Assembly (NCBI GenBank): GCA_963971575.1
Contig: OZ020624.1
Span: 27,664,356-27,728,355 of the forward strand
Direction: 5' to 3'
Origin: Liopterus haemorrhoidalis
Taxonomy: Eukaryota > Arthropoda > Insecta > Coleoptera > Dytiscidae
Length of the DNA stretch: 64,000 bases
Shown: piece by piece, positions 24,465 through 36,379 of the stretch
Layout: each line of letters starts with the position of its first letter
How positions within the stretch are numbered: the stretch's first letter is position 1
Program-made: the position numbers and the translations under genes
Notes under the pieces: generated by a model
Told to the model about the DNA's origin: nothing
Seen by the model: the letters and a program-made list of their open reading frames with translations, nothing else
Database searches by the model: none

Positions 24465-24468
24465 TTAA

Positions 24469-25214
24469 GGGGGGGGGGGTATGGTCAGAGCAGCACATTT
24501 TATACCCATTTTCAAGATTTTTTTTTAGAAAACTGTTAATAGTAACTTGATTGGGATAATACCTACAGTAAAGAAAAACCTTTGAAGAGTATCCAAAAAA
24601 ACTTTTATTGAAAAATATTGAAAATTAAGCTCGTGACATGAATTTGAAATTTTCGTTCAGGACAAAGAGTTGATTTGCGGTGAGACACATAACTAATGAC
24701 TGGATCATCTTAAACAAAAAAACCAAAAATATTTCGTTAGTTTATGAGTTTCTTAAGGTAACGCTGTCGAGATATTTTTTTTTTCTTGCTTATTTTTTTT
24801 TTATGGAAGTTTTTACAACTGAAAACAGAAATTTCGAAAAAAAAATCCGTTTTTTTCGTTTATTTGACTTCAAACTTATACCAAAAATTAAATAATCTAG
24901 ATATTTGAAAAAACTCGACAGCGTTACCTCAAGAAACTCATAAACTAACGAAATATTTTTGTTTTTTTTGTTTTAGATGATCCAGTCATTAATTATGTGT
25001 CTCACCGCAAATCAACTCTTTGTCCTGAACGAAAATTTCAAATTCATGTCACGAGCTTAATTTTCGATATTTTTCAATAAATTTTTTTTTGGATACTCTT
25101 CATAGGTTGTTCTTTACTGTAGGTACTATCCCAATCAAGTTACTATTAACAGTTTTCTTAAAAAAAATCTTGTAAATGGGTATAAAATGTGCTGCTCTGA
25201 CCATACCCTCCCCC
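24469..25214. mobile_element. 746-bp TTAA-flanked foldback element
   Basis: TTAA lies on both sides (24465-24468 and 25215-25218). The ends are a G-run followed by TATGGTCAGAGCAGCACATT, and the exact inverse AATGTGCTGCTCTGACCATA followed by a C-run. The inverse match extends over most of the element. For example GTTAGTTTATGAGTTTCTT (about 24737) pairs with AAGAAACTCATAAACTAAC (about 24934), leaving a loop of roughly 150 bp. The TTAA target suggests piggyBac-type mobilisation. There is no coding capacity. Confidence 0.88.
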
Positions 25215-25218
25215 TTAA

Positions 25219-25480
25219 GCTAGGAGTTTATACTTCTTCTATGATTGCTGCTTTAGTGGCTTCCTTCATGGCTAACCTTCTCCAACTGTCTCTTGGTCTC
25301 CCATATCTCCCTTATTCTACTAATGAATACAGACATGTTCCTAAAAGTATGACTTATCCACCGCCATTTCCGCTGCTTTATTAGAGTATCTATAGGTTAT
25401 GTTCTAATTTCATGAGAAGAGTCCAATTTCATTATGTCAAAAGGATGGTCATCCATTTTCTTAAATGCTGGTCTATCATC
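25219..25480 (-). pseudogene. possible LINE C-terminal relic
   Basis: On the minus strand a reading KQRKWRWISHTFRN, then RIREIWETKRQLEKV, resembles the xWxWxGHxLR segment near the C-terminus of RTE-type LINEs. It is short, with several stops. Confidence 0.4.
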
Positions 25481-26199
25481 CTTTCTACATTCTAGTTCCA
25501 CTATTTTTTTTCTTCTTTCCATCCACTTTACTGTCTTGCATCATGGAAAATAATGATGAATTTTACAAAGATTACAAAGTATTACATATTTCTATAAATA
25601 CTCGTTTAATTTCTTTAAAAAAGGCTCCGAATTAATTTGTACATCTAATAATTTGTAAGGCACAAGTCGTAAATTCATTAACTAGAGTCTTCTAAAGAAA
25701 CAGATAAAGTATTCCTAGGTGTTGAAAATGGAACGCAACTAACTCAAGTACAATATAAATGTTATTTAATGGAACTATAAAATTTCGTCGACCACAAGTA
25801 AATGGTTTTATAGCGTGACTTGGTTTTGCTAATAATTAATATACACTCGGCATCTTAATTTGGTTGGAATATATTTTTGGTTATGGCGTGTTAATAACAA
25901 AAAACGAAAATTTAATAAATTATCTTTTAGTTTCAATAATAATACCTTCTTTGCTCTTATACGTCACCTAGGCATCTTTTTCTGATTCGACTCGTCGTAA
26001 TAGTGACGAAACTATGGACCGGCTACGTCTTCAATCACGGGAGGCACCGTTTAGGGGCCCATCGAACCTCTAAATCAGTGTTTCTTAATCTAAATCTTAC
26101 CACAATTTTACTTGACCCAAAATCAAAAATTCTGCGGGAGGGCTGAAAATATGCAGTTACTCTACTGCGTTGAAATCGACTTACGACAGAGTATTAAGC
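25481..26199. other. no recognisable feature
   Basis: No coding motif or repeat structure was seen. Confidence 0.4.
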
Positions 26200-27240
26200 T
26201 CTTAGAAGCGGAACTCCGTCCTATGTCGAGCTTTTCCAATAATTATAATCATAATCATCATCAAGCTTTGTCCATTATCGGGTGATTTTGGACTGCCCCT
26301 AAAAAGAGCATAGGCTGTCAATAAAATTTCTCCATCTAACTCGTCTATCTGCCATAGGCTTCAAGTCGGTTTAGAAGCGGAACTCCGTCCTATGTCGAGC
26401 ATTTCCAGTAAATATAATTATCATCATCATCATCAAGCCTTGTCCATCATCGGGTGATTTTGGACTGCCTCTATAAAGAGCATAGACTGTCAATAAAATT
26501 TCTCCATCTAACTCGTCTATCTGTCATAGGATTCAAATCGGTGATGTTGTTATATAGTATTTTGTCTTGGTTTTGAGAGCTCCATGCATTTATTTCTAGC
26601 AGGGTTGAGCGACGCCAGGTGTTCTTGGGTAGCCCTCTACGCTTACTGCCCTGAGGTATGCTAGTGCATAGCGACACACTTCGCTAGGAGCCCTTCGAAG
26701 AGTGTGCCCTAACCAACCATACTTTCTTTTTATTTGCAAATTAATGTCCATTTGACCATTTTCCCCCAATTCTACGTTTGATATTCTACGTGGCCAATAA
26801 ATGCGAAGGATTCTTCGAAGACATCGATTTACAAATACTCGCACTCTTCTCTTGATAGCTTCTGTAACGAACCAAGTCTCGCAGCAGTACAGATGAACTG
26901 ACGTCACTCATGCCCTGAATATGGTAGCTTTCGTGGAAGTACTGTAGATCGCAGAATTCCATATACGGCTAAGTTGGATGAAGGCGCCTCTAGCTTTGCG
27001 TATTCTGCTTTCCACATCTATATCCGCGCCACCGTCCACAGACACAACACTCCCCAAATACTGGACATCATCCACACGCTCGATTTGATGGTTACCGAGC
27101 AGTAAAGATCTATCGGTTCCTGCATTTATCCGTATTTCTTTCGTCTTGAAGCTATTAATTTTTAATCCAACTTTTGCAGATTCAATCGTTAGTTCATTCA
27201 GTTTTCGCTGCATGTCTCCATGCTTATGCGACGACACACA
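26200..27240 (-). mobile_element. RTE-type LINE 3' half with duplicated 3' end
   Basis: The minus strand reads LNELTIESAKVGLKINSFKT, then GNHQIERVDDVQYLGSVVS, then ATIFRA. It continues in another frame as HLYCCETWFVTEAIKRRVRV, RILRIYWPRRISN and RKYGWLGHTLRR, and then RRGLPKNTWRRSTLLEIN to MTDRRVRWRNFIDSLCS. This is the thumb and C-terminal region of an RTE-type ORF2. The 3' non-coding end is present twice in tandem (26200-26355 and 26365-26530), each with GAAGCGGAACTCCGTCCTAT and a (CAT)n stretch. At the 5' break (27237), about 30 bp around TTTCTTTCGTCTTG is repeated from 27133. Confidence 0.85.
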
Positions 27241-28019
27241 TTTATCCGCATTTCTTTCGTCTTGGAGCTATTTTTTCTTTTTTATAAAAATAAACTTTTA
27301 TTTTATAATAGTTTTAATAACGGACAATTCTATAATATTGCTATTAAGGCCCTAGTGCATAAAATGTTATCAACTAAGTATCTAACCTGGTATTCAAAAA
27401 TATACAAAAGTTTTTTCTCAAGTCGTGCTTTTAAATTGTAGAACTAAGGATGCATATGAAATAAGAGAGAGACAGAGAATATAGCTTTAAGTTCATTTTT
27501 CATTTCATTTTATGTGATTTCTAAAAGCACAGCTTTCTCGTAGCACTTTGGATGGGTTTTATGTTAACTGTTTTATGAAAACCAAAAAAGTTTTTTTGGT
27601 TTTCTTCTACAATTTTAATTGAAACGGATTTTTCAAAATCAAATAAGGAATTACTCCACCTCATATTTTGAGTCAGTTTCTGAAGTCGTTCGGGAATAGC
27701 TTTCCTCTATAGATTATCGATGGTATTCTGGAGGTATCACGTCAGTTTTACATAACATTTACCAAATTTGCTTTTCTCTTTTCAGAAATAGAGTCCTTTA
27801 AATAAGTTTGTTAATTCTGTAGGTATATTGTCACATGGGTGGTTTGATTGAAAGTCAACTCCTGGTTTCAACATAACAAATTTATTAACATTTATCAAAT
27901 TTACAATATAATGCTTGAATTTATCTATGGAGTTGGGGAAGTCTTCGGTCCGCCCCGTGTTGACCAGGATCGGCTTAGATCTATCTCCGAGGCGGCGGCT
28001 ACCCATCCGGGAGTCGAAG
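27241..28019. other. no recognisable feature
   Basis: AT-rich. Nothing was recognised apart from the short duplication at the LINE break. Confidence 0.4.
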
Positions 28020-28310
28020 AGCTTGGAGAAGTCTTCTCCCACTCACATGGTGACTGCTTGGTTGGCTTCACCCTCGTTACAAGAATCTGGCGTCAGTGTC
28101 TTGGTCGTCACCGTGTGGACTAATACGTGCAGCCGAGTTGGCTATGTTCCACTGCTGCCATATTCTGTTTCATCCACTCTTTTTGTAACGAAAGTTAACC
28201 CAGTTCCAATATTCATTCGTCATGACAAATATTTTCTCATTACAAATATGCGGCGTATGCATTTCGTAATCAGGCCACATACGTCAGACGCTGACGAATA
28301 GTTTTTAATC
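28020..28310 (+). repeat. dispersed repeat shared with 63245-63530
   Basis: Shared blocks are CTCCCACTCACATGG, TCTTGGTCGTCACC and TATTCATTCGTCATGACAAA, in the same order and orientation. At 63 kb the block lies inside a TTAA-flanked element. Here no element ends were found. The open frames across this block are not conserved between the copies. Confidence 0.75.
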
Positions 28311-29223
28311 AGACAGCTGACCGTCACAATGTCTAGATGTCGTAATCCTGACCTAGGATTACCTATCTGACAATATTATTATTTATAGGTCAAACTGTTA
28401 AATTTTTAAAGGTCTAAATTTTTCCTATTGTAGATATAGATTTCGCCTCGTACGTTTTGAGTGCTCAAAAAGTAATTTGTTTGAGCCGATTTGTGAGCAA
28501 ACCATGGTGTCGCGATATACCTGTTGTAAAGCACTGTATTAGAATGTCATTTTAGGCGTGGTTTACCCCCCCTCCTCCCAATGTTTTGTGCACATATATA
28601 TGTGTAGAGACAAGTATTTTGTATTGTTCGAGTGAGTATCGGAGTTTGTAGAGGTTTGTGTGTAAGCTACAGGCTTGTTTAGAAATCAATAGCAATTGTG
28701 AAGCAAACATTTGTTGTATGTCTACTATCGTTGCTCTAGACCTGTTTACACTGTTTGCACCGGTTTTAAACTCTGTACAAATCAAAAAGTTATTTGAACA
28801 GTTCACGAGTATATTATCTGCAGTTTATTTCATACAAATTTTCATCGAACAGCCCACCGCTAAACATAGGGCTACATTTCTCTGTTTCCGTTTTATTCTA
28901 TCTTAAAGCCAACTGTAACCAATTTTTGCCGTGTTTTTTAAGTCATAACTTCCTAAATATTCTTCTAATTCAAAAAATGCTTTGAACAAAAAAGATTCGT
29001 CTTCTTATTATAAACAATTATTATCATATACATTTTTGTGTTAAGCATTTAATAAGGGAGACATTTTAAGTTTTTTAATAAAGAGAATAACTAACGACTT
29101 TTATTTGAGACTTTTTTTTTTTCATCAACCTAATATAATTATTCGTTATTGTCCTTTACAACAATAACTCTGTTGCTAGAATGTATTTTACATAAGTACT
29201 TTGAGATGGCGGTCGGTCCTGTG
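28311..29223. other. no recognisable feature
   Basis: A short run of Cs at 28566-28577 and ordinary AT-rich DNA. The open frames near 28660-28980 match no recognised family. Confidence 0.4.
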
Positions 29224-30190
29224 GTGGCCATAGTTGATTTTTTTACTTTTTTTTCGCAAATGTCAAAATGTTAGGCCGTTACTCAAAAGTACTTATATTT
29301 GTGACCATATATTTGTGATGTAAGGCAAAAAATGTATAAGTATACCAATTTTCCGACAAAATTAACAAAAAGAAAATTCCGAAAATTTTGAAGTTTTGAT
29401 CAAAAATTTTTTGGCTCCGATTTTAGCCAAAATATATTTTTAGGCTAATTTTGGGGTAAGGATTATGAAAAAATATTTAAAAAAATTATGCTTTCCTAGT
29501 TTTTGAGTTAGAGTCGATTTGGGTCAGTTTCTTGCCTATAATTCCAAAACTCTTGCCCAAACTTCAAATTGGACCAAATTTTATTGATCTATGACCAGAA
29601 ATACATATTTGTACCAATTTTCAATAAAATCAGAGACAATTTTTTTTTGCTTGAAAATCACGATTTTTTTTAAGGTATACCCCTTATGATTTTTTCGTTT
29701 TTTGACCATTTTCAAGGGTTTTGGATTACTGTCTATACAAAACTTAAAAATTGGTATATTAAAGCCCAAATTTATTTTTAAACTAAACAAAGTAGGAGAA
29801 TTTTAAAAATTTAAACCGTAGATTTCTATCCCTAACCATTTTTTAGCTAGAATTTATCAAAAGTGTCAGAAATTAAAAAAAAAAATGAAAAATTTTCAAA
29901 AAAAAAATTTTCTCTCAAAATATCGTTATAAGTCAATTAGGACCTCAAGATTTCAAAAATTTCAACCGCAGGTCTTCATCGCATTTTGTTTTCGAGATAC
30001 GTCCATGCGAAGATGAAAATTTCTACAAATCACGTCATAATAAATTCATAATTTATCATAATTTTAAAATACGCGAAACAAATAAGGCCTCAAATTTTTT
30101 CTAGACTAAATAAACTACGAGGAATCCGAAAATTCTAACCACAGATCTATTTCGCAATCCGTTTTTGAGTTGTGATTTTTTTAAATTCAC
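29224..30190 (-). repeat. satellite-family block, inverted relative to 1593-3480
   Basis: It is the reverse complement of the right part of the first array. Shared words include AAAATTTTTTGGCTCCGATT, ATTTTCAAGGGTTTTGGATT and GTCTAGAAAAAATTTGAGG (in matching orientation). Confidence 0.8.
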
Positions 30191-30251
30191 GTTTTTCACA
30201 AATAAATATCAGTTTGATGAGCCGCCTAAGAGTAGCTCCGTTTGTGAGAGG

Positions 30252-30405
30252 CCTAAAGCTTGGTTTATAATAACTCCATAACATAACGTATACGTATGGA
30301 ATAATGGGTTTGACGTTTCAAAACACCTGTTTGTAAAAAACAGAACAGAGTAGTGACATTGTTATGCTTATGTATCCATAGCATATCTATTATAAACTAG
30401 GGTTT
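30252..30405. mobile_element. about 154-bp MITE, copy 1
   Basis: The left end AAGCTTGGTTTATAATAACT and right end ATCTATTATAAACTAGGGTT are imperfect inverses flanked by TA. The centre has CTGTTTGTAAAAAACAGAAC. The homologue at 61695-61857 is closely similar. Confidence 0.8.
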
Positions 30406-30904
30406 ATCTTCCTATTATCATCTCGACGTGTTTCGAATTGAACATTTTAAAACTAGTTTAAACATGTTAAATATGACTATAATAAATAACTTTATAACTT
30501 CTACAAAACTATATTTCTTAGAACTTCTAGAAATTTTCTAAAAGTTTAGAATCAATTTTCTATCTTTTTCTTTATAAAAGTACATCTCGAGTTTTAGAAA
30601 TAAAATTTTTCTTTTTCATATTTTGAATTTTTGTTGACTTATGGGGAGTATATGTTATTTATTTTTTGGCATCAGCCATCACCTTGTGGCTTCTGTCTCT
30701 CTCTATCTTATTGGCTGCAGTGCTTGAAAAAGCTTATTGTGTAAATTTGCATGCTGCATGTTGTTTCTATGACGTTAAGAATATTTATTTTAATATTAAA
30801 CAGAAAAACAATGCTTTATCAATATAGTTTTTTAGAAAATATATTTAAATATCATTATGCGGAAAATTAAGTTGGAATATATGAAATGTCAAATCGAAAT
30901 TATA

Positions 30905-31235
30905 GTTAAAATAGCCTGTTGTTCAAATTCATAAGAGCAATACCCTGCATTAAATTATATAACTTGATAAGTAGCATGTTACGAGGTAGGCTATTTAGAG
31001 TATGTCTAAATGGCTGTAATAGTAAAACCCGGCAGCTACATAACGGTCTACCACAAGGTTCTGTACTGGCCCCAATACTTTTCAACCGACATTCCGATGC
31101 AGAATATCCTAGATGCGATTGTGGTGCAGAAATGCAGACAATAGAGCATATCGTTTCAGAATGTCCAATACATCGGTATGACAGAGACCCCGACGACATA
31201 GACTTGCTAACGCCCTCAGCGATAAAAAATTGAAA
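30905..31235 (+). pseudogene. LINE fragment, RT joined to C-terminal zinc motif
   Basis: The reading LLRGRLFRVCLNG, then HNGLPQGSVLAPILFN (the RT block before the palm), passes directly to YPRCDCGAEMQTIEHIVSEC and PIHRYDR. The latter is the CCHC-like C-terminal motif of insect LINEs. The catalytic palm, thumb and any RNase H between the two are missing, so an internal deletion has kept the frame. Confidence 0.8.
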
Positions 31236-31429
31236 ATAAATTTATAATAATAGTTTATAAATTTATTTTCATTTTCCTTACATTGTGATCATTGTAATTT
31301 AATCGAAATGTAATTATTATTCTTACGTAAATTATATAAATGTATTTGTCTCATACGAAATATATATATATATATGTGGTTAAAATATATATATTAGGTG
31401 GTATTGGTTTAGGTCTTAAACCATCCTCC

Positions 31430-31503
<74 letters not shown>
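31430..31503. repeat. (AT)n microsatellite
   Basis: Uninterrupted AT dinucleotides of about 73 bp. Apparent proteins of alternating isoleucine and tyrosine here are artefacts. Confidence 0.97.
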
Positions 31504-31506
<3 letters not shown>

Positions 31507-31514
31507 GAATAGAA

Positions 31515-32050
31515 TTACAATTCAATATTGTCTCTCTCAAAATAACTTCCTTGGGAAGCCACACAGCGCTGGAGACGGTTCTTCCAATACTCATAGCAGT
31601 GCTGGAACTCGGATACTGGAATAGCTTTCAGCTGGTCGGCTAGACGGCCGAGCAAAAATACGGTAATAAAAAATTGTTTAAAAGTTGATTTTAAGAAAAA
31701 GTCGCAGGGGCTCAAATCAGGGGAGCGAGGGGGCCATTGATCGACTACTCGTAAGGAAATCAGTCGACCGGGAACATCTTTTGCAAAATACCGCAAGAAC
31801 GACAAGCCATATGGGCTGTGGCTCCATCCTGTTGCAACCAGAAGGCATCTGTATCGTATTTCTCCATTTCGGGGCGTAAAAAATTCTCAGTATCTCAGTA
31901 AAAATGTCACAGTATCGGTCGAAAGTCACAGTAACAGCCACCCTCTTCAAAAACCACAAAGCACACCAAACGGTGACTTTTGGGCTGGGAAGAGATCGTT
32001 GGTAGAGTTCTCGGCGGTTTTCAGCAGCTTTATATGCTTATATTATTTGT
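31515..32050 (-). pseudogene. Tc1/mariner-superfamily DDE transposase relic
   Basis: On the minus strand, pieces in shifted frames read SPKVTVWCALWFL, then RVAVTVTFDRYCDIF, then FWLQQDGATAHMA (second catalytic aspartate), then VVDQWPPRSPDLSPCDFFL (third catalytic residue), then [14 protein letters not shown]. At least one frameshift lies near 31830 and another near 31800. It is about 180 residues of the C-terminal two thirds. The (AT)n tract abuts its end. Confidence 0.78.
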
Positions 32051-32999
32051 AACCAAATTTTTTCGTAGAAACTTTGCAACTTCAAAATATTAAGAATTTA
32101 TCTATATTTTATTTCCTTTACAGAAGGTTTTTGTGATTTTATATTCCTGTTCGTGAAGGTAGCAATTTTCTTGTATGGTATCTAGTTTAACTTTATATTG
32201 ATATGTAAAATATTAGAATGTTATGAATTGAATTAAATGCCAACTGAATTTTAAACAGTATGAAAGGGAGAAAATTATTTTCCAATGATGAAAGGCCTTG
32301 TTGGATACCTATATATAATTTGCGAACAATAGGGATTATTAGTTTGTAACTATAGGTATGTTAGCGAAGTCTAACATAAACTTAGCAAATTAGTAACGGA
32401 AATTTACTTAAGAAAATTTCTGATAGGTTGATTAAATACTGAAGATAGTTTATGGTGGTAGCTCTGGGTGGGAAAATGTCTATTTTAAATAAAATAGAGC
32501 CGTTTGTATACATATCACACAACAGAATCCTGCTGTTTAAGTTCATCTAGTGAAAGATTTCTCATCAAGGACGACTGTAAGGAGACGAATCAAATGATTT
32601 TACATATGACACAAATATACAATTTGTTAGAAAGAAACAGAACATTAAAAGTAAGTCGAAATCTAAAAAAGTACAGTCTGTATAATAAGACATACTTGCT
32701 TATAACTCATGATCAGGCATATGCACAAATAATAAACAGGTTCAAACATGATAAGAATATCAAGACCTAATACGCTCTATAATAAAAATTGTTTAGTTAG
32801 TATTTTGTCTTTCAGTAGTGCGGTTGTGTAATAATAAGTTCTATTTATGCAAAACGTTTTGAAGCGGTATTTTTACCCACCCAAAAGGGCCAAAAATGTC
32901 CTTTTCAAGTGCAGAAAAATATATGCACAAGTCAGTAGACTTTGTGAAGTATTAGGTGAGACGTTATAAAATTAATAAAAATGTTGACGATTTACTTAA
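32051..32999. other. no recognisable feature
   Basis: An open frame at 32504-32770 (88 codons) has no recognised motif and is not flanked by obvious splice or promoter signals. Confidence 0.4.
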
Positions 33000-33730
33000 G
33001 GCTGCGTATAACCCCTAGAGGTTACCAATTTCTCATACAAAATTAACAAACTGAAATAAAGTTAATATCAATCTATACATCAAATTTTGCACCGAATTTT
33101 TATCTATCTAATAGGATATTTTTAATTGTAGAAATATTTATTGTAAAAATATTATCACTCAATAACTTAATAATTGACATCAGCAACATTGTTCTGTAAT
33201 TTTTTAAATCTATTTATGGGTTTCAAATAACTTTTATATTTATATAGTTTTGTGTAGAAATGTTCAAATAATACGTCAACATTTTTTTAGACTTGATTAC
33301 TTATAGTTTAGAACCATCTTCGAAAAATATTATACTTAATGATAATGGAATGCCACTTGACACACGTATCCTTCACAAAAATTAAATCATTTTTACCCGT
33401 TACAACTATTTTAAAAACCGCGGCAGAATCAAAATATAGACTGCCAAGTACAATAACTATAAGTAGTTTTCACAATAGAACAAAATAGCTAAAATCCTTT
33501 TTGTAGAACGAAGCTTTAGCTACAATTTGCCGCATCGTACACAAATATGCGTTGATTAGTTTACAAGATGGTGCCTATAATGCAATTTGCTTAATTACAA
33601 TTACATAACAGTTTTTTATAAAATTTAAAATATCCTATTAGATAGACAAAAATTCGCTGCAAATTTTGATATATAGATTGTTATTAATTTTATTTCCGAT
33701 TATTAGTTTTGTATAAGAAACTATGTTATC
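33000..33730 (+). mobile_element. 730-bp repeat element, copy 1
   Basis: It matches 46881-47620 almost throughout, in direct orientation. Shared blocks include CTGCGTATAACCCC, ACATCAAATTTTGCACCGAA and CGATTATTAGTTTTGTATAA. The outer ends are inverse to one another (AGGTTACCAATTTCTCATAC near the left; inverse of TTTTGTATAAGAAACTA at the right), so it is probably a terminal-inverted-repeat element. There is no coding capacity. Confidence 0.75.
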
Positions 33731-33849
33731 CTTACGTAAATATTAGGCAATTTTGTTTAAAAAAAAACATTAAGTTAAATCTAATGACCCTGAGAAGTCG
33801 TTTAATCGAAAATGGTATTAAATTCAGGAGCACCAAACAAAAACCATTG

Positions 33850-34320
33850 TTATCGGTGAAACATATCGAAAAACGATTCGTTTAGGCCAATTTCTTGATT
33901 TATTCTTTCGAATAAGTATTTATGGGTTAAGCAGGTGTGTCCGATCCGTAGGCGAATGATGACGATCTGGTCTTTTCTATTTCCGAAGTGTTTCCAGTTT
34001 GATATTTCTTGTTTAATTGTTCTTAATTTGTTGTTTGTTGTAAGTCACCAATCTGTGTTCCATTTTGCAGCGAAGGTGGATTTAATATGGCTCTAGATAT
34101 CGTGAGGAATTTTTACTGTTAGTAGTATGTCGGCTTCTCGTGCTGCTTGGTCAGATTTTTCATTCCCCATTATTCCAACATGTGAGGGAATCCACTTTAA
34201 AATGACTATTCTTTCAAGATATTATGGATTTTGATTTGGATTTATCATTGGTACTGAATGGTGTTGAGATTTTCTGGATACTACTTAAGGAATCTGTACA
34301 GATGACATAGTGCCGTGATT
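33850..34320 (-). pseudogene. LINE RNase H domain relic, older copy
   Basis: The minus strand reads SHVGIMGNEKSDQAAREADI, then FAAKWNTDW, then TNNKLRTIKQEISNWKHFG, then RLRIGHTCLTHKYLF. The HVGxxGNExAD segment is the last catalytic motif of LINE-type RNase H. The neighbouring copy at 34322 has homologous segments (TTNNKLRTVKDDIQNW, ILRIGHTRHTHEHLL). Frameshifts and stops are present. Confidence 0.75.
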
Positions 34321-34321
34321 G

Positions 34322-35470
34322 GTCTTTTTTTATTTATTTATTTAAAGACACATCAGCTACTTGGCTATTAGTGTCTAATAAGGTTACATCATTGTTACAT
34401 TTTGTTTGATTTGTATATATAGTTTATATTAGTTTATATTGGCTGCCCGTAAGAAATTAAGTACGTTGTTAGTCATTGTTGAGTCTAGTCTTAAGATGTC
34501 TTTAAGGTCTTGTGGTAAATTGTAATTTATACGTAGGTGAGTGTAGAGATGACAGTCTATTAGTATATGGTTAACAATAAGTGATTCGTTACATGTCTCA
34601 CATATTTTACTATCTAGTCTTGCCAAGAGGTGTTCGTGTGTGTGTCTGGTGTGTCCGATTCTAAGTATTGTCATTATTATTTGTTCTCGTCTGTTGGTGC
34701 CTGAGTTCCAGTTCTGTATGTCGTCCTTGACGGTTCGTAGTTTATTGTTAGTGGTGTTACGCCATTTGGTCAGTCTGGTTATACTGAGTTTCTTCTTAAT
34801 GTTCTCTTTTACATAAGTTTTGTTGGGGGGTAAATGGAGGGTTTCTTCGTGATTGGTGGACTCTCGGGCTGTGTTTGCACGTTCGTTGCCTTCTATTCCA
34901 ATATGAGCGAGAACCCAGATGAGGTGCACTATTTTGTTTCGTTATTTTGTCATCTGATGTAGTTGGTCTTGTATTTGCTGAATAACAGTTTCCTTTGAGT
35001 AGTTGTTGTTGAGGGCCTGTAGTACGCTCAAAGAATCGGTGCATACGGCTATGTGTCTGTGGATGGTATGAGATGTCATTTCGATCGCCTTCTGGATTGC
35101 TACCGCTTTTGCTTCGAACACACTACTGGTGTTGGTAGTTGATATGTTTTACTTTCATCGTTGTGAACAGTAGCTATAGTACAACTGTTCTCTGTTTTTG
35201 ATGCATCCTTGTTTTGATGGTCTTGTTCGATATGTTCAAGCGCTAGTAGAATGCCGTAGAGTTCAGCCGTGAAGTTAGTTATTAGGTCTGGAAGGCGATA
35301 TATATTGGTCGAATCTTCTATGAACACTGTTGCTCCGGTTTTCTCTTCTGTTCTTGATCCATCCAAACGATCTTCTTTAAGAGCATCTGTCAAAAGTTTC
35401 ACACTTCGTTCATCTGTTGATGTTTTTGGTCTTCCTTGTCTTCCAACATCGCCTATGCTCACACGACCAC
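34322..35470 (-). mobile_element. LINE 3' part with RNase H, younger copy inserted in older
   Basis: On the minus strand, FTAELYGILLALEHIEQD (the beginning of the RNase H catalytic set, with the glutamate) is followed by WVLAHIGIEGNERANTARES. The usual HxGxxGNExAD aspartate has become asparagine. Then come NNKLRTVKDDIQNWNSGTNR, RIGHTRHTHEHLLARLDSKI and the zinc motif CETCNESLIVNHILIDCH. A tail of repeated AAAT units (34322-34345, read on the minus strand) marks the 3' end and falls inside the older relative at 33850-34320. This element type (I/Jockey group with RNase H) differs from the CR1- and RTE-like relics elsewhere. Confidence 0.8.
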
Positions 35471-36379
35471 CACGAAAACTGCAGGGTTTTTGCTACGTAA
35501 AGTTTCGATCTTAATTATTATGTCAAGTAAAAAGTTCTTACGTTACTTTTTAGAGTTTATGTTATATATCCATGTTAAAATCTCCTATTTTTTATTTCTA
35601 ATGCCTGTCTTGGGCAGTAGGTCATCTAGTGAAAAAATGGAGAACTTAAGCGATTAAGGACAGCCACAGACTGATTGGGAACATTAGCTAAAGCCTTTAA
35701 CTAAATAGGTTACTGTTGATTCATGACGTCATAATAACGTCTTTTTGTGACGTCATTAAATAGTTTTACCATAACAATGACGTATTTAAGTGATGTCTTT
35801 GTTTTAAATACAGGTAACCTGAATCGAGGTGGAATAATAAACCGTATTTTTCATTAAAACAGGAACGGTAGTCTTTTTAATTATATTTCGATTGCTTTAG
35901 TAAATTGCCTTTAATATTAGCATTTTAATAGGTTCATTTGGAAAATGGTCTATATACTTCGTTCATGGTATATTTATTACATGATTTTAAAATTTTTATA
36001 CCCCAAAAAAAGTTGATAAACATTAGAATTTTACATATTTATTGAGTTTAAAATAAGTTGAGGAAATATTCTGTTGTTTAAGGTAAACACTGCATATTTT
36101 AAAACGGTCAAGTGGTTTTGAATATTCATAAAAATTTGATATTTAGAAGGGAAAAGGATTAGGTTATTAGAGCTACAGTAGACTAACACAATTTAAAATT
36201 AATACCACTGATTTCATTCATTCAAATGTAACCAAAGATGGAAACTAGGTTCACTACTATTCAATAAAAATAAAACATCAGTCAAAATAATGGAAATAAT
36301 GATTTCTCTACAAACAAAGAAGGCAAGAATTTTTATTCTAGGGGAACTGTTTGGTGGTTAAAACTGTTTATTACAAAAC
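35471..36379. other. no recognisable feature
   Basis: Nothing recognised. Repeated TGACGTCAT/GACGTCATT words occur at 35723-35760. Confidence 0.4.

Noticed and set aside
27848..28301. Overlapping open frames of 91 and 128 codons
   Set aside because: They overlap the repeat shared with 63245-63530, where the frames are broken, so selection on protein is unlikely.
31340..31624. Open frames of alternating isoleucine and tyrosine on both strands
   Set aside because: They are translations of the (AT)n microsatellite and carry no protein signal.
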